This document shows, in pieces, positions 43,701 through 52,093 of a stretch of DNA of 64,000 nt. Position 1 is the stretch's first letter, and each line of letters starts with the position of its first letter. The notes beneath the pieces are model-generated. The model worked only from the letters and a program-made list of their open reading frames with translations, did no database searches and was not told where the DNA came from. Source of the DNA: Methanorbis rubei (GTDB taxonomy: Archaea > Halobacteriota > Methanomicrobia > Methanomicrobiales > Methanocorpusculaceae); contig NZ_JAWDKB010000003.1 of assembly GCF_032714495.1 (NCBI RefSeq), forward strand, positions 235,485 through 299,484, read 5' to 3'. The position numbers were made by a program, and so were the translations under genes.

Positions 43701-46014
43701 AAAAATTGCTTTAAACTTCGACGATACACAACCATGGTATCGCTGTAAAAAATGTGCAAAAATTCACCCGACCACACTTTGGGGACATTGTGTGCATTGC
43801 GGACATAAGGGATGTGATGAGCTATCTGTGTCTGATCTTGATAGATATAAATTCTGGAGAAATCCCATTCTCGAAGCAATTAAGACAAATTCCGGAACAT
43901 CTATCAGGACCATCAATACAGAAGAACATACTGCCCAATTATCGTATAAAGATCAACGCGATAATACCTGGTCTACAACAGAAAACTACGAGATGCGTTT
44001 TCAGAATGTTCTTGGGGATAATGAAGAACCGATTGATGTATTGAGTTGTACCACTACAATGGAAGTGGGTATCGATATTGGATCATTAACAGCAATCAGT
44101 CTGAGAAATGTTCCGCCGCAAAGAGATAATTATCAACAGAGAGCTGGTCGCGCTGGTCGTCGCGGTTCCTCTCTTTCAACTATTGTTACCTATGCTCAGG
44201 ATGGTCCACACGATGGATGGTATTTTAATCATCCAGAAAATATCATTGCAGGAGACGCACGTCTTCCATGGATAGATGTTAATAATGAAAAACTTCTTCA
44301 ACGCCACTTAAATTTACTGATAATCAATCAGTTCCTCATTCAGAAAGGTACAGATTTGGACAGATGTACTGTTCATAAATTTTTTGATGAGTATTACGAG
44401 AATTTCAAGGCATATCTTGAGAATTTTGTCTATGACTCCAAAGAATTGAAGATCATCCTCACAAAGGAAATGCCTGATTATAAGAAAAATTTGTTGGGGA
44501 GACTACAGGATCTATCAAATGATGTACAAATCTCAAAAGAGTCTGGTGAGAAAACCACGTTACTGGATCATCTCAGTTCCGAAGGTATTTTACCTACCTA
44601 TTCATTCCCGCAAAATGTAGTCGGATTTTATGTGGAAAATAGCACGGGAAAGGTGGAACAAAGACCTGAACGCTCTTTGGACATTGCAATCAGTGAATAC
44701 GCACCAGGAAAAATTCTTGTCATTAATAAGAAAACCTACAAAGTAGGAGGTATTTACAACAATATAGCAAGAAGTATTAATTCTCAAAATCAGGCTGAAC
44801 CCTATTTCCAGAACCCAAAATACATCATGAATCTCTATGAGTGTACCAAATGCAAATGGACAGCTACGGAAAAACCTCACAATGATATTTGTCCATTCTG
44901 TGGAGAAGCAATTTCAAAACAAAAAAATTTACTCAAACCATGGGGTTTTGCACCAAAAAATCATGCAAGCATTCCGGAGGCATGGGCTGAAGTAGAGTAT
45001 TCCTATGCTGAAGAACCATGTTATTTTGCAGAACCAACCTCAAAGGATCTACAGAATGTCCGCGAATGTGCACATCTGAAAGCTGCAAACCGTTCGGATA
45101 AGATTACTATTATAAACAAAGGAGTCGACGGAAATGGATTTAGAGTTTGTCAAAAATGTGGTGCATCAGAGGTAATTATCCCCAAATTAGATAATCAGAA
45201 TGATGAAGAGTCGAAACCCAACAAAGAGGATAAATTAGGCCGCCCCTATGTTTTGACCTATGGAAGAAAAGGAGAACCTTGTTTCCATTCATTCGCAGAT
45301 GTTTATCTTGGTCACACCTTTAACACAGACATGGTAGTTTTCGAATTTGAACTCGATCCCCATAAATTGAACCTAGAAGGGTTGTGGATATATAATGCGG
45401 CAGTAACACTTACCGAATCTTTCCGTTTGGCGGCGAGCAGAGTTCTGGATATAGAATTCACCGATCTAAATGCAGGCTATAGAATTCATAAATCAAATGA
45501 GAGTGTTTTCCTTGATATCTACCTTTATGATAGCCTTTCCAGTGGGGCTGGATATTCCTCAGGTTTATTAAATCAGTCTGAGGAATTGATTACTGCTGTG
45601 AGAGAACAGCTCGAAAGCTGTAATTGTGAGTCTGCTTGTCACAATTGTCTGAAGCATTATTGGAATCAACGTCGCCATGCCGATCTTGATCGTTTTGCTG
45701 CTCTTGATTTATTGGAGTGGGGGGTGTCTGGAAAAATTCGTGAGTCTATAGGCATAGTAACTCAAGAAAAATTGGCAAAATCACTGATGAAAAGGTTCTC
45801 ATTATCAGAATGTGGTATTGAAATTAGCCTCGAAGACGAACATTTGGTAATTATTTCCAATAGCAGGTCATATAATTTCCTAATATATCCTGCTATGCAG
45901 AAACGAGATGTCTTTGATGGAAAATTCATAAATATTTCAGACATTGATATCAAGAAATCATTGCCGACAGTATTCGATTATATTAAGAAAAAAGTAGGTG
46001 ATACATCACCTTGA
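40735..46014 (+). CDS. Druantia-like operon gene 4: giant DEAH-type helicase with DUF1998-like C-terminus (DruE-like)
   Basis: 1759 residues. Superfamily-2 helicase motifs are intact: VTTGTGSGKTECF (Walker A, 113-122), IDEAHMYHG (DEAH, 323-326), SDSRQRAATLAKD, and motif V/VI with TTTMEVGIDIGS and YQQRAGRAGRRG (1133-1144). Several cysteine pairs suggest zinc ribbons: CSNPNCPHKH, CECGG, CPKCGKRL, CKKCAK with CVHCGHKGC, CTKCKW with CPFCGEA, and CQKCGAS. The C-terminal CNCESACHNCLKHYW (1629-1643) is the four-cysteine signature of DUF1998 proteins. Size and architecture fit DruE of Druantia; DrmA of DISARM or MrfA-type repair helicases are related but much shorter. It is the last gene of the operon and likely its DNA-translocating engine. 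Confidence 0.85.
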   Translation: MTDQYSVQNIHKILLEKLQDYIRSQYFGENNLLLDAEEELFRTNHLLSQDPYIEANIPYELYAGGLNAANLPDDIKKILLRLSKEHIGVFETPYIHQIEALEAFYHGSDLLVTTGTGSGKTECFTWPMVASLISEASNSPQTWEMRGVRVLLLYPMNALVADQVSRLRKMIGDYDKKFIRCFHELVTDDNVRRPQFGMYTGRTPYPGNYSKSKDREFAETLQKDILASSSEYQSALKKLGRYPAKANLQNYVNELIQGNHPDTSNDAELITRHEMQKSCPDILVTNYTMLQYMLIRDIEQEIWNNTRSWLAASEKNTLLIVIDEAHMYHGSAGGEVALLIRRLMHRLGVGRDKFRFILTSASIPHENSDQEEKLQQFLKDITAGNFDKKFAIISGKRKEFTNGASLNFSSNDIVGISIDDLQGEEDKKIQTLHQFCNAIHLPIPKSEKLSDYESCLYNHLPDYLPVQKLLEKSTGKAVAIHDLAEAVFPDDDSKSALRGVEILLAVLPIAKNNDGQVLFPARLHLFFRGLEGLFACSNPNCPHKHTGDGITLGKIYPALSTDICECGGQIYELINDRRCGALYLKAFMQKGDSEKVTIDLWSTSGSLYGKNMREIHLYVIPDGSDVKKDNRKEGWLDPYTGVLHRDKTLREKEAYLHVAFEYNEIPKKPGQYTFKSCPKCGKRLDNLSLSNFSTKGNEPFYNIVSSQLHAQPPVIFDPEIVEKHPNAGRKVLLFSDSRQRAATLAKDMTRSADDDAARAVLVLAAKKLQDWSEIKKEPITLDQLYPAFLEITQKNNLMLFYGSDKDGFKKGWKTIHDALSSAEKRNRPLDYEKLTKDFTNKPGLYSEQLLKNICSPYRSLTDIGMCWLIPSDYEYIEDCIDVLEKKGIYINEDEFQSLFSAWVHHYATDSYAISESINDEVRRNITKWQFGRFGVEGNKIQEMPRQFKRILADHKYSDDDIASIQNVLQEKFFVIGGDEEKRTYYLSEKKIALNFDDTQPWYRCKKCAKIHPTTLWGHCVHCGHKGCDELSVSDLDRYKFWRNPILEAIKTNSGTSIRTINTEEHTAQLSYKDQRDNTWSTTENYEMRFQNVLGDNEEPIDVLSCTTTMEVGIDIGSLTAISLRNVPPQRDNYQQRAGRAGRRGSSLSTIVTYAQDGPHDGWYFNHPENIIAGDARLPWIDVNNEKLLQRHLNLLIINQFLIQKGTDLDRCTVHKFFDEYYENFKAYLENFVYDSKELKIILTKEMPDYKKNLLGRLQDLSNDVQISKESGEKTTLLDHLSSEGILPTYSFPQNVVGFYVENSTGKVEQRPERSLDIAISEYAPGKILVINKKTYKVGGIYNNIARSINSQNQAEPYFQNPKYIMNLYECTKCKWTATEKPHNDICPFCGEAISKQKNLLKPWGFAPKNHASIPEAWAEVEYSYAEEPCYFAEPTSKDLQNVRECAHLKAANRSDKITIINKGVDGNGFRVCQKCGASEVIIPKLDNQNDEESKPNKEDKLGRPYVLTYGRKGEPCFHSFADVYLGHTFNTDMVVFEFELDPHKLNLEGLWIYNAAVTLTESFRLAASRVLDIEFTDLNAGYRIHKSNESVFLDIYLYDSLSSGAGYSSGLLNQSEELITAVREQLESCNCESACHNCLKHYWNQRRHADLDRFAALDLLEWGVSGKIRESIGIVTQEKLAKSLMKRFSLSECGIEISLEDEHLVIISNSRSYNFLIYPAMQKRDVFDGKFINISDIDIKKSLPTVFDYIKKKVGDTSP

Positions 46015-46050
46015 TTGGGAAGTGTTTTCTTCTTCCGACGAGGATCGGGT

Positions 46051-46292
46051 GGAGATACCACTGCTCAGTGCTCACTGCTCAACCAAAAAACATCAAACCA
46101 CCAAACCAAAAAAAAATCCCGCACACTTTCAAAACACACAACAGTGCTCCGTAAGTACTCTCGTGTTAATATATGTTTCTAAAAATATATAAACTAATGT
46201 ATTGTCTGGAAAGAAAAAAATATTCCAAACCAAAATATCTCATTCAAACAACCGTGAGCAGTGAGCAGTGAGCGATGGTATCTGGTATCTCC
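46051..46292. repeat. Inverted arms of tandem 7-nt units enclosing sRNA copy 2
   Basis: Left arm 46051-46081 reads GGAGATACC then ACTGCTCAGTGCTCACTGCT; right arm 46254-46292 reads GTGAGCAGTGAGCAGTGAGC and ends in GGTATCTCC, its complement. The units are about 7 nt (CTCACTG/CAGTGAG). The enclosed 170 bp hold the small-RNA candidate. The plan repeats that at 8124-8731 with another 7-nt unit. Confidence 0.65.
46108..46168 (-). ncRNA. Candidate small RNA, copy 2 (twin of 8187-8243)
   Basis: On the minus strand: TCCAGACA (46203-46210), TATA box GTTTATATA (about 46186-46194), predicted start near 46166, AACACGAGAGTACTTACGGA, GCACT, a variable middle (GTTGTGTGTTTTGAAA), AGTGTGCGGGA, and a T-run of eight (46110-46117). 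The distance between box and TATA is identical to copy 1 (17 nt between motif starts), and TATA to the 5' block differs by 1 nt. The flanking arms do not share sequence with copy 1, so the RNA core itself is what is conserved. Confidence 0.5.
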
Positions 46293-46373
46293 TTCCTTAC
46301 CATCATAAACACACACAATAGAAACCATTCTCCCATATTGTTTCCATAGAAAGGACTGATACGCATTGGGGAC

Positions 46374-46404
46374 AAATATACATAGTACTACTTAGCAGGA
46401 GATC
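46374..46404 (+). promoter_or_regulatory. ppk promoter and ribosome site
   Basis: AAATATACATA at about 46374-46384 is the best TATA-like sequence, some 30 nt before the ppk ATG, so the leader is very short. GCAGGAGATC at about 46395-46404 includes the ribosome-binding GGAG. Confidence 0.45.
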
Positions 46405-46409
46405 ACGCA

Positions 46410-48539
46410 ATGACCCCCGAACAAAATCAGGAAACCTCCGAAGACATCATCAGTCTCACGGACAAGTCTCTCTATATCAACAGGGAAATATCCCTCATAC
46501 AGTTCAACCGCCGCGTCCTCGAAGAAACGGCAAACCTCACCCACCCGCTGCTCGAGCGGATCAAATTCCTCTCCATCTTCGCCAACAACATTGACGAGTT
46601 CATGATGATACGGGTCTCAGGAATTCTCCGCCAGATTCGCGGAGGAGTACTCGAACGCCCCGCAGACGGCATGACCCCAACCGAGCAGATGAAAGAGATC
46701 CTCGAAACCATCATCCCGTTGCAAGCCGAGTCCTGCCGCTGCTGGAGTCAGGACCTCAAACCTGCCCTCGCCAGCGAAGGAATCTACATCCACAAATTCC
46801 GGGACTTCGGCCCCGACCAGCAGGAGTACCTCAAAAATTACTTCGACACCCAGATATTTCCCATACTCACCCCCATGACCTTCGACGGATCCCACCCGTT
46901 CCCCTTCATCTCAAACCTCTCCATCAACCTCGCCGTAGTCATCAACCATCCCACCCGCGGTCAGGTCTTCTCCCGGGTCAAAGTTCCCAAAGGAACACTT
47001 CCAAGATTCATCCGCATCCCCAACAACCGAATGATTCCCCCCGCAAACAACTCCGAGTACCACTACGTCGTCCTCGAAGACCTTGTTGCCTCCAACATCC
47101 AGATGCTCTTCCCTGGAATGGAAGTCAAAGACACCTACGTCTTCCGGGTAACCAGAGACGCAGACATGGAGATCGAAGAAGACGAAGCATCCGATCTCCT
47201 GACCGCAATCGAGTCAAGCGTTGAACTGCGGAGAATCGGCACCCCGTCCCGTCTCGAAGTCCACGCTGCAATGCCGGAATGGATTCGCGGAATCCTCTCA
47301 ACCAAACTCAGACTCATGCCGACCCAGGTCTACGTCTCCCACAGCGGCCTCATCGGCATGAGCGACCTGATGGAGTTGATGGACATCGACCGGCCTGACC
47401 TCAAGGACGTCCCCTTCAAAGCCGCCCTTCCCGCATGTCTCGGCAAAGAAACAATGGCAGCCGCAGTCTCCCGCGACGACCTCCTCCTCTACCACCCTTA
47501 CGACAGCTTCAGTCCGGTCGTCGAGTTCGTCAGGCAGGCAGCCCATGACCCGAACGTGCTCGCAATCAAACAGACTCTCTACCGCACCGGAAAGAACTCG
47601 CCGATCGTGCACGCCTTAATGGAAGCCCGCGAAGAAGGAAAACCGGTCACCGTCCTCGTCGAACTCAAGGCGCGGTTCGACGAAGAGAACAACATCGAGT
47701 GGGCACGTTCGCTTGAGCGGGCTGGCGTTCACGTCATCTACGGAATTGTCGGCCTCAAAGTTCACGCAAAAATGTGTATGGTCGTCCGCCGCGAACATGA
47801 CGGACTCAAGACCTATACCCACATGGGAACCGGAAACTACAACGCATCGACCGCACGCATCTACACAGACCTCTCGATGTTTACCTGCGATCCTGATATC
47901 GGAGCAGACATTGCCGATCTCTTCAATGCCCTCACCGGCTACTCGCAGAAAACCGGCTACCGCAAACTGCTGGTTTCGCATGGAACGGTTGGAACCATGC
48001 GAAAGGAACTGATCGCCAGAATCGATCGCGAGATCGAGCAGCAGAAACGATTCGGCGACGGATACATCGCATTCAAACTCAATGCACTCGTTGACGAGGA
48101 GTGTATCATGGCGCTTTATCGGGCAAGTCAGGCAGGCGTCAAGGTTGACTTAATCGTTCGCGGCGTCTGTTGTCTGCGACCTGAGGTTCCCGGAGTCTCA
48201 GACAACATCCGGGTGATATCCATCGTCGGCAGATTCCTCGAACACACCCGTATATACTACTTCAAAAACGGCGGCGACGAGGAAGTGCTTCTCGGCAGTG
48301 CTGATCTGATGCCGAGAAATCTGTCGAGACGCGTGGAGATTCTCTTCCCGGTCGAAAACACCTATCTGAAGGATATGATCATCAGAACGATTCTGGAGAT
48401 GCATCTTAGAGATACCGCCCAGGCGCAGGTTCTCCACATCGACGGAAGTTATGAGAAGGTCCTTCCAAAAGAAGGAGAAAAGCCGTTGAACTCACAGTTG
48501 TGGATGATGGAACACCGCGGAATTTGGCATGACTACTGA
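46410..48539 (+). CDS. ppk1: Polyphosphate kinase 1
   Basis: 709 residues, normal PPK1 length. It reversibly polymerises the gamma phosphate of ATP into polyphosphate. The N-terminal domain shows YINREISLIQFNRRVLEE and NNIDEFMMIRVSG. The phospholipase-D-like catalytic region has KQTLYRTGKNSPIVHALMEA, LKVHAKMCMVV (phosphorylated histidine about H452), THMGTGNYN and a second histidine in RFLEHTRIYYF (about H612). First gene of a three-gene polyphosphate operon; it overlaps the CHAD gene by 11 bp. Uncommon in archaea outside methanogens, so bacterial origin is plausible. Confidence 0.96.
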   Translation: MTPEQNQETSEDIISLTDKSLYINREISLIQFNRRVLEETANLTHPLLERIKFLSIFANNIDEFMMIRVSGILRQIRGGVLERPADGMTPTEQMKEILETIIPLQAESCRCWSQDLKPALASEGIYIHKFRDFGPDQQEYLKNYFDTQIFPILTPMTFDGSHPFPFISNLSINLAVVINHPTRGQVFSRVKVPKGTLPRFIRIPNNRMIPPANNSEYHYVVLEDLVASNIQMLFPGMEVKDTYVFRVTRDADMEIEEDEASDLLTAIESSVELRRIGTPSRLEVHAAMPEWIRGILSTKLRLMPTQVYVSHSGLIGMSDLMELMDIDRPDLKDVPFKAALPACLGKETMAAAVSRDDLLLYHPYDSFSPVVEFVRQAAHDPNVLAIKQTLYRTGKNSPIVHALMEAREEGKPVTVLVELKARFDEENNIEWARSLERAGVHVIYGIVGLKVHAKMCMVVRREHDGLKTYTHMGTGNYNASTARIYTDLSMFTCDPDIGADIADLFNALTGYSQKTGYRKLLVSHGTVGTMRKELIARIDREIEQQKRFGDGYIAFKLNALVDEECIMALYRASQAGVKVDLIVRGVCCLRPEVPGVSDNIRVISIVGRFLEHTRIYYFKNGGDEEVLLGSADLMPRNLSRRVEILFPVENTYLKDMIIRTILEMHLRDTAQAQVLHIDGSYEKVLPKEGEKPLNSQLWMMEHRGIWHDY

Positions 48540-50529
48540 CATCGACGAAGGATACCGACTTTACGGCGCAAAAGCTCTGCTCCAGCTTGCAGCAGATATG
48601 GCAGGCGAGTCTGCCGGCGTGAAAGCGGGAACCGACATCGAGTACATTCATCGTATGAGGGTCGCGTCCCGCAGACTTCGGGCTGCTCTGCCGCTGTTTG
48701 CCGGATGTTTCGGAGAGAAAGAGTACCGGGCATGGGAAAAAGAGGTGAAGCAGATCACCCGTTCGCTCGGACGTGCCCGCGACCTTGATGTGCAGATAGC
48801 GTTCCTGCGTTCTTACTTAGAAAAACTGCCAAAGACCGCACTACCGGATGGTATGCCGCGGTTCCTGCCGCTCGAGTATCAGGAGCTGCTCAACCCCCAG
48901 CAGAATGAGATTCCCCTCCTACCGGAACCGAAGGTTCCGGCAGAGGAAGAGCAGACCGGTCTGTTCGTAAGAATAAAACGATTCTTTGCAGGAGTCCCCG
49001 AGGTCCCCGAGCTGCCAAAAATTCAGGAACCTGAACTTCCAAAGGAACAGCAGATGGGACCTGAGCTCAGGGCAGGTATTGAGTGCCTTACTCTCAGACT
49101 GATGCAGGAACGTGCCGGTTTGCAGGGCGATGTCATCAAAGCGGTCGAAGCATTCGAGCAGTCAAAAACCGTTGAGTCGATCCAGAAAACCTGCATGGAG
49201 ATCGTTATCCACGGAAAAATGGAGAAGACCGAGACCAAAACTCCATTCTCCTACCGCGAGGCCTACTATAACCTCAGCCTCTGCCGCGAGAATGTGTTTC
49301 TCTACGCAAAAGCCCTCGCTGACCCGGAACGTGTCGCCGCACATCACGAGATGCGTATCGCCGCAAAAAAACTTCGCTACACCATGGAGTCCTACAAGGA
49401 CCTCTACGGCGACGGACTTGCGCTGGCAATCCGAATGGTCAAAGAGTTGCAGGATTATCTCGGCGACATGCATGACTGCGATGTCTGGACAGAGTTCCTG
49501 CCGATTTTCCTGAAAGAAGAAGAGGAGAAGAGTATCGCTTACTTTGGAAACACTGCCTTTGTTGCGGCGGTTCGTCCGGGACTTGAGAATCTTGAAGTCG
49601 ACCGTGCGGAAAAACGCTCGAAGCTGCATGCTGATGTAAACGTGTTCTGGAAAAAGAACGAAGGACTCTGGGACCAGTTCGAGAAAAATCTGATCAAGCC
49701 GCTCGAAGATCTCAGACTTCAGACACTCTCACTACCGAAAGGAGTTGCTTCGATCGCCTTCTTTGCTGACATTCATGCAAACCTTCCAGCACTTTCGGCA
49801 ATCATCGCGGACGCAAAAAGTCGGGGATGTGAGACCTTCATCTATGCAGGAGACGTCATCGGGTTTGGACCGTTCCCCGAACAAACCATGCGAACACTTG
49901 CGTCCGCGAACGCAAACGGTGTCTGCGGCAACGCAGAAGAAGCAATTCTTCTTGCAGGGAAAGTAAAGGAGTGTCCGAAGGAGTTTGATCCCCGCAGGTT
50001 TGTTCTCCACAAAAAAACCTGGAAGAAACTCTCGCCCGCTTCCCGCGCCGAACTCGCAGGGCTTCCTGCCGAGATACGATTCCTGTGGGAAAATCTGCGA
50101 ATCGTCGTGGTGCATCATCCGAAGTCATTTGAAAACGTCTGTTCCGAGACCTCAGACGCACAGCTTGAACAGCTGGCTGCTGAAACTGACGCGGATGTTA
50201 TCATCTGCGGTCACACCCACCGGCCGTTCGCCAAAAAAGTTCACGGTGTCTGGATCACCAACACCGGCGGCGGCGGGAGATCGGGAGATGGAGACCTTCG
50301 TGCGTCATATCTTCTCGCAACAAAAGATCCGTTCACCCTTCATCACATCCGGGTTCCCTACAACATTGAAGAGACGCTTGCCCGTCTTGCAAAGAACAAA
50401 GAACTCACCGCAATGTTTGGGGCAGGGCTTGACTTTGACGAAGCAGCAGACGCTGCGGCAGGAAATATGCCGGAGCTGACGAAAATGCCGCAGACCGTTT
50501 CCGTAACTTCAGCAGAAGAGGACAAATGA
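48529..50529 (+). CDS. CHAD domain fused to a calcineurin-like phosphoesterase
   Basis: 666 residues. Residues 1-390 form a CHAD domain, a helical polyphosphate-binding fold with conserved histidines and basic residues (EYIHRMRVASRRLRAALPLF, SLGRARDLDVQIAFLR, HEMRIAAKKLRYTMESY), split by a proline-rich insert at about 105-180. From about 408 a metallophosphoesterase domain begins: FADIHANLPAL (D414, H416), AGDVIGFGP, GNAE, VVHHPKS and CGHTHRPF. Such a fusion could hold polyphosphate and hydrolyse a phosphoester. It lies between ppk1 (11-bp overlap) and ppx (4-bp ATGA overlap), so all three products act on polyphosphate. The fusion is unusual; CHAD and phosphoesterase are normally separate. 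Confidence 0.85.
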   Translation: MTTDIDEGYRLYGAKALLQLAADMAGESAGVKAGTDIEYIHRMRVASRRLRAALPLFAGCFGEKEYRAWEKEVKQITRSLGRARDLDVQIAFLRSYLEKLPKTALPDGMPRFLPLEYQELLNPQQNEIPLLPEPKVPAEEEQTGLFVRIKRFFAGVPEVPELPKIQEPELPKEQQMGPELRAGIECLTLRLMQERAGLQGDVIKAVEAFEQSKTVESIQKTCMEIVIHGKMEKTETKTPFSYREAYYNLSLCRENVFLYAKALADPERVAAHHEMRIAAKKLRYTMESYKDLYGDGLALAIRMVKELQDYLGDMHDCDVWTEFLPIFLKEEEEKSIAYFGNTAFVAAVRPGLENLEVDRAEKRSKLHADVNVFWKKNEGLWDQFEKNLIKPLEDLRLQTLSLPKGVASIAFFADIHANLPALSAIIADAKSRGCETFIYAGDVIGFGPFPEQTMRTLASANANGVCGNAEEAILLAGKVKECPKEFDPRRFVLHKKTWKKLSPASRAELAGLPAEIRFLWENLRIVVVHHPKSFENVCSETSDAQLEQLAAETDADVIICGHTHRPFAKKVHGVWITNTGGGGRSGDGDLRASYLLATKDPFTLHHIRVPYNIEETLARLAKNKELTAMFGAGLDFDEAADAAAGNMPELTKMPQTVSVTSAEEDK

Positions 50530-52082
50530 CCGACAAAATAGTTGCATTCATCGATATCGGCACGAACTCCGCACGACTGCTGGTCGTTTCCATCAGTCCA
50601 AACGGTGCGTATCATATGCTGAGCAGAATCAAAGACATCGTTCGGCTCGGTGAGGATGAGTACATCTCAGGCGTTGCAAAAATTATGCCGGAAGCAATCG
50701 ACCGTCTGGTTCTTGTGCTGAAACGGTTCGTTGATCTTTCGAGAACCTTCGGCGACGCAGAGTTTGTCATGATGGCAACGTCTGCAATGCGGGAGGCAAC
50801 GAACGCTCAGGAGATTGTTGATCAGATTCGATCAGATCTCGGTCTTGAGATTCAGATCATCAGCGGCAAAGAAGAAGCAAGACTGATTCATCTCGGCGTT
50901 GCGGCAGGCATGAGTCTTGGGAACGATCAGGCGCTGTTCATCGACATCGGCGGAGGGTCCACCGAGCTCATCGTTGGCGGTCAGTACTCGTACTCAACGC
51001 TGGAAAGCATGCAGCTTGGCGCAATCCGAATCACGAATCAGTGCATCAAAAAGAATTTTTCCGGAGCACTGCCGCAGAAGAAGCAGACCAAGATGATGAA
51101 CCGGATTATGACAGTCGCAATGCCTGCCCTTCAGAGAATATCCGAGCATCCGTTTACGCGTGCAGTCGGCAGTTCAGGCACCACCATCAACCTCGCAGAG
51201 ATTGCGCAGCGTCTCTATCATGCAGAGGAGAGCAGCGAAAAACTTGTTCTGCTTCTTGCGGACCTCGACAAACTGTTCACGTATCTGAGCTCCTTGTCGC
51301 TTGAAGAGCGGAGAAGGGTTCCCGGCATCAATCCGGAACGTGCGGATATCATTCTTGCGGGAGCGGCGATTCTTCTTGCGGTGATGAAGACCCTGAAGAT
51401 CCCGCAGCTGGAGATCAGCGACCGGGGCTTACGGGAAGGAATCCTGATGGATTATCTTGCAGTGATACCGGGAACTCCCCAGTCTGAGCAGATGCCGGTA
51501 AAGGATGCAAGTATTCTGCAGCTTGGACGCTACTGCCGGCTTGAGGAGGATCATGCGAAAGCTGTGCAGAAAAATGTGCTCACGATGTTTGACTCTGCCA
51601 AACTCTGCGGTCTGCACAACTACGGGGCATGGGAGCGGGAGCTTCTCGCAAACGCTGCCTGGCTGCATGATGTGGGAGACTTTCTCTCGTTTATCGGCCA
51701 TCACCAGCATGGCGAGTACATTATCCGCAACACCGAGCTGCTTGGTTTTGATCAGCGGGAGATTGAGATCATGGCAAAGATTGTCCGCTATCACCGCAAA
51801 AAACTTCCCGGACGAAAGGACTCCGAGTTCGGATCGCTGAGTATTGAGGATCGTGACAGAGTCCGAAGCATGGCAATATTTCTGCGGACTGCTGAACTTC
51901 TGAACCGCAGCCATGCGGTCTCGGTGACGGATGTGTATTACTCCTGCAAAGGAGGCGACGCAACGCTCAATGTTGCGGCGCCGGAAAGTTCGGATCTGAC
52001 GCTGGAGCTGATGAGTCTTGCGCCGGAAACGGCACTGTTTACGAAGGTGTTCGGTAAGAAGCTGACCGTGCGCAGGGTGTAA
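50526..52082 (+). CDS. ppx: Ppx/GppA exopolyphosphatase with C-terminal HD-type domain
   Basis: 518 residues. The actin/hexokinase-like ATPase fold is shown by FIDIGTNSARLLVVS (9-23), MATSAMREATNAQ, GKEEARLI and FIDIGGGSTELIVGG, followed after residue 310 by an HD-type helical domain (AWLHDVGDFLSFIGHHQHGE, VRYHRKK). It removes terminal phosphates from polyphosphate; hydrolysis of guanosine pentaphosphate is a possible alternative. The start overlaps the CHAD gene as ATGA. Placement after ppk1 suggests the operon both builds and degrades polyphosphate. The stop is directly followed by the GxxExxY cassette. Confidence 0.93.
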   Translation: MTDKIVAFIDIGTNSARLLVVSISPNGAYHMLSRIKDIVRLGEDEYISGVAKIMPEAIDRLVLVLKRFVDLSRTFGDAEFVMMATSAMREATNAQEIVDQIRSDLGLEIQIISGKEEARLIHLGVAAGMSLGNDQALFIDIGGGSTELIVGGQYSYSTLESMQLGAIRITNQCIKKNFSGALPQKKQTKMMNRIMTVAMPALQRISEHPFTRAVGSSGTTINLAEIAQRLYHAEESSEKLVLLLADLDKLFTYLSSLSLEERRRVPGINPERADIILAGAAILLAVMKTLKIPQLEISDRGLREGILMDYLAVIPGTPQSEQMPVKDASILQLGRYCRLEEDHAKAVQKNVLTMFDSAKLCGLHNYGAWERELLANAAWLHDVGDFLSFIGHHQHGEYIIRNTELLGFDQREIEIMAKIVRYHRKKLPGRKDSEFGSLSIEDRDRVRSMAIFLRTAELLNRSHAVSVTDVYYSCKGGDATLNVAAPESSDLTLELMSLAPETALFTKVFGKKLTVRRV

Positions 52083-52093
52083 ACTTTTTTTTC

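Noticed and set aside
36073..46014. Reading the helicase operon as DISARM, BREX or Dnd
   Set aside because: No methyltransferase, no PglZ/PglX, no DndBCDE-like proteins; the helicase and DUF1998 parts are in one giant chain, as in Druantia.
46015..46192. 64-codon frame (45998-46192) overlapping small-RNA copy 2
   Set aside because: It runs through the arm repeat and the RNA core, has no ribosome site, and the equivalent frame is not kept in copy 1.
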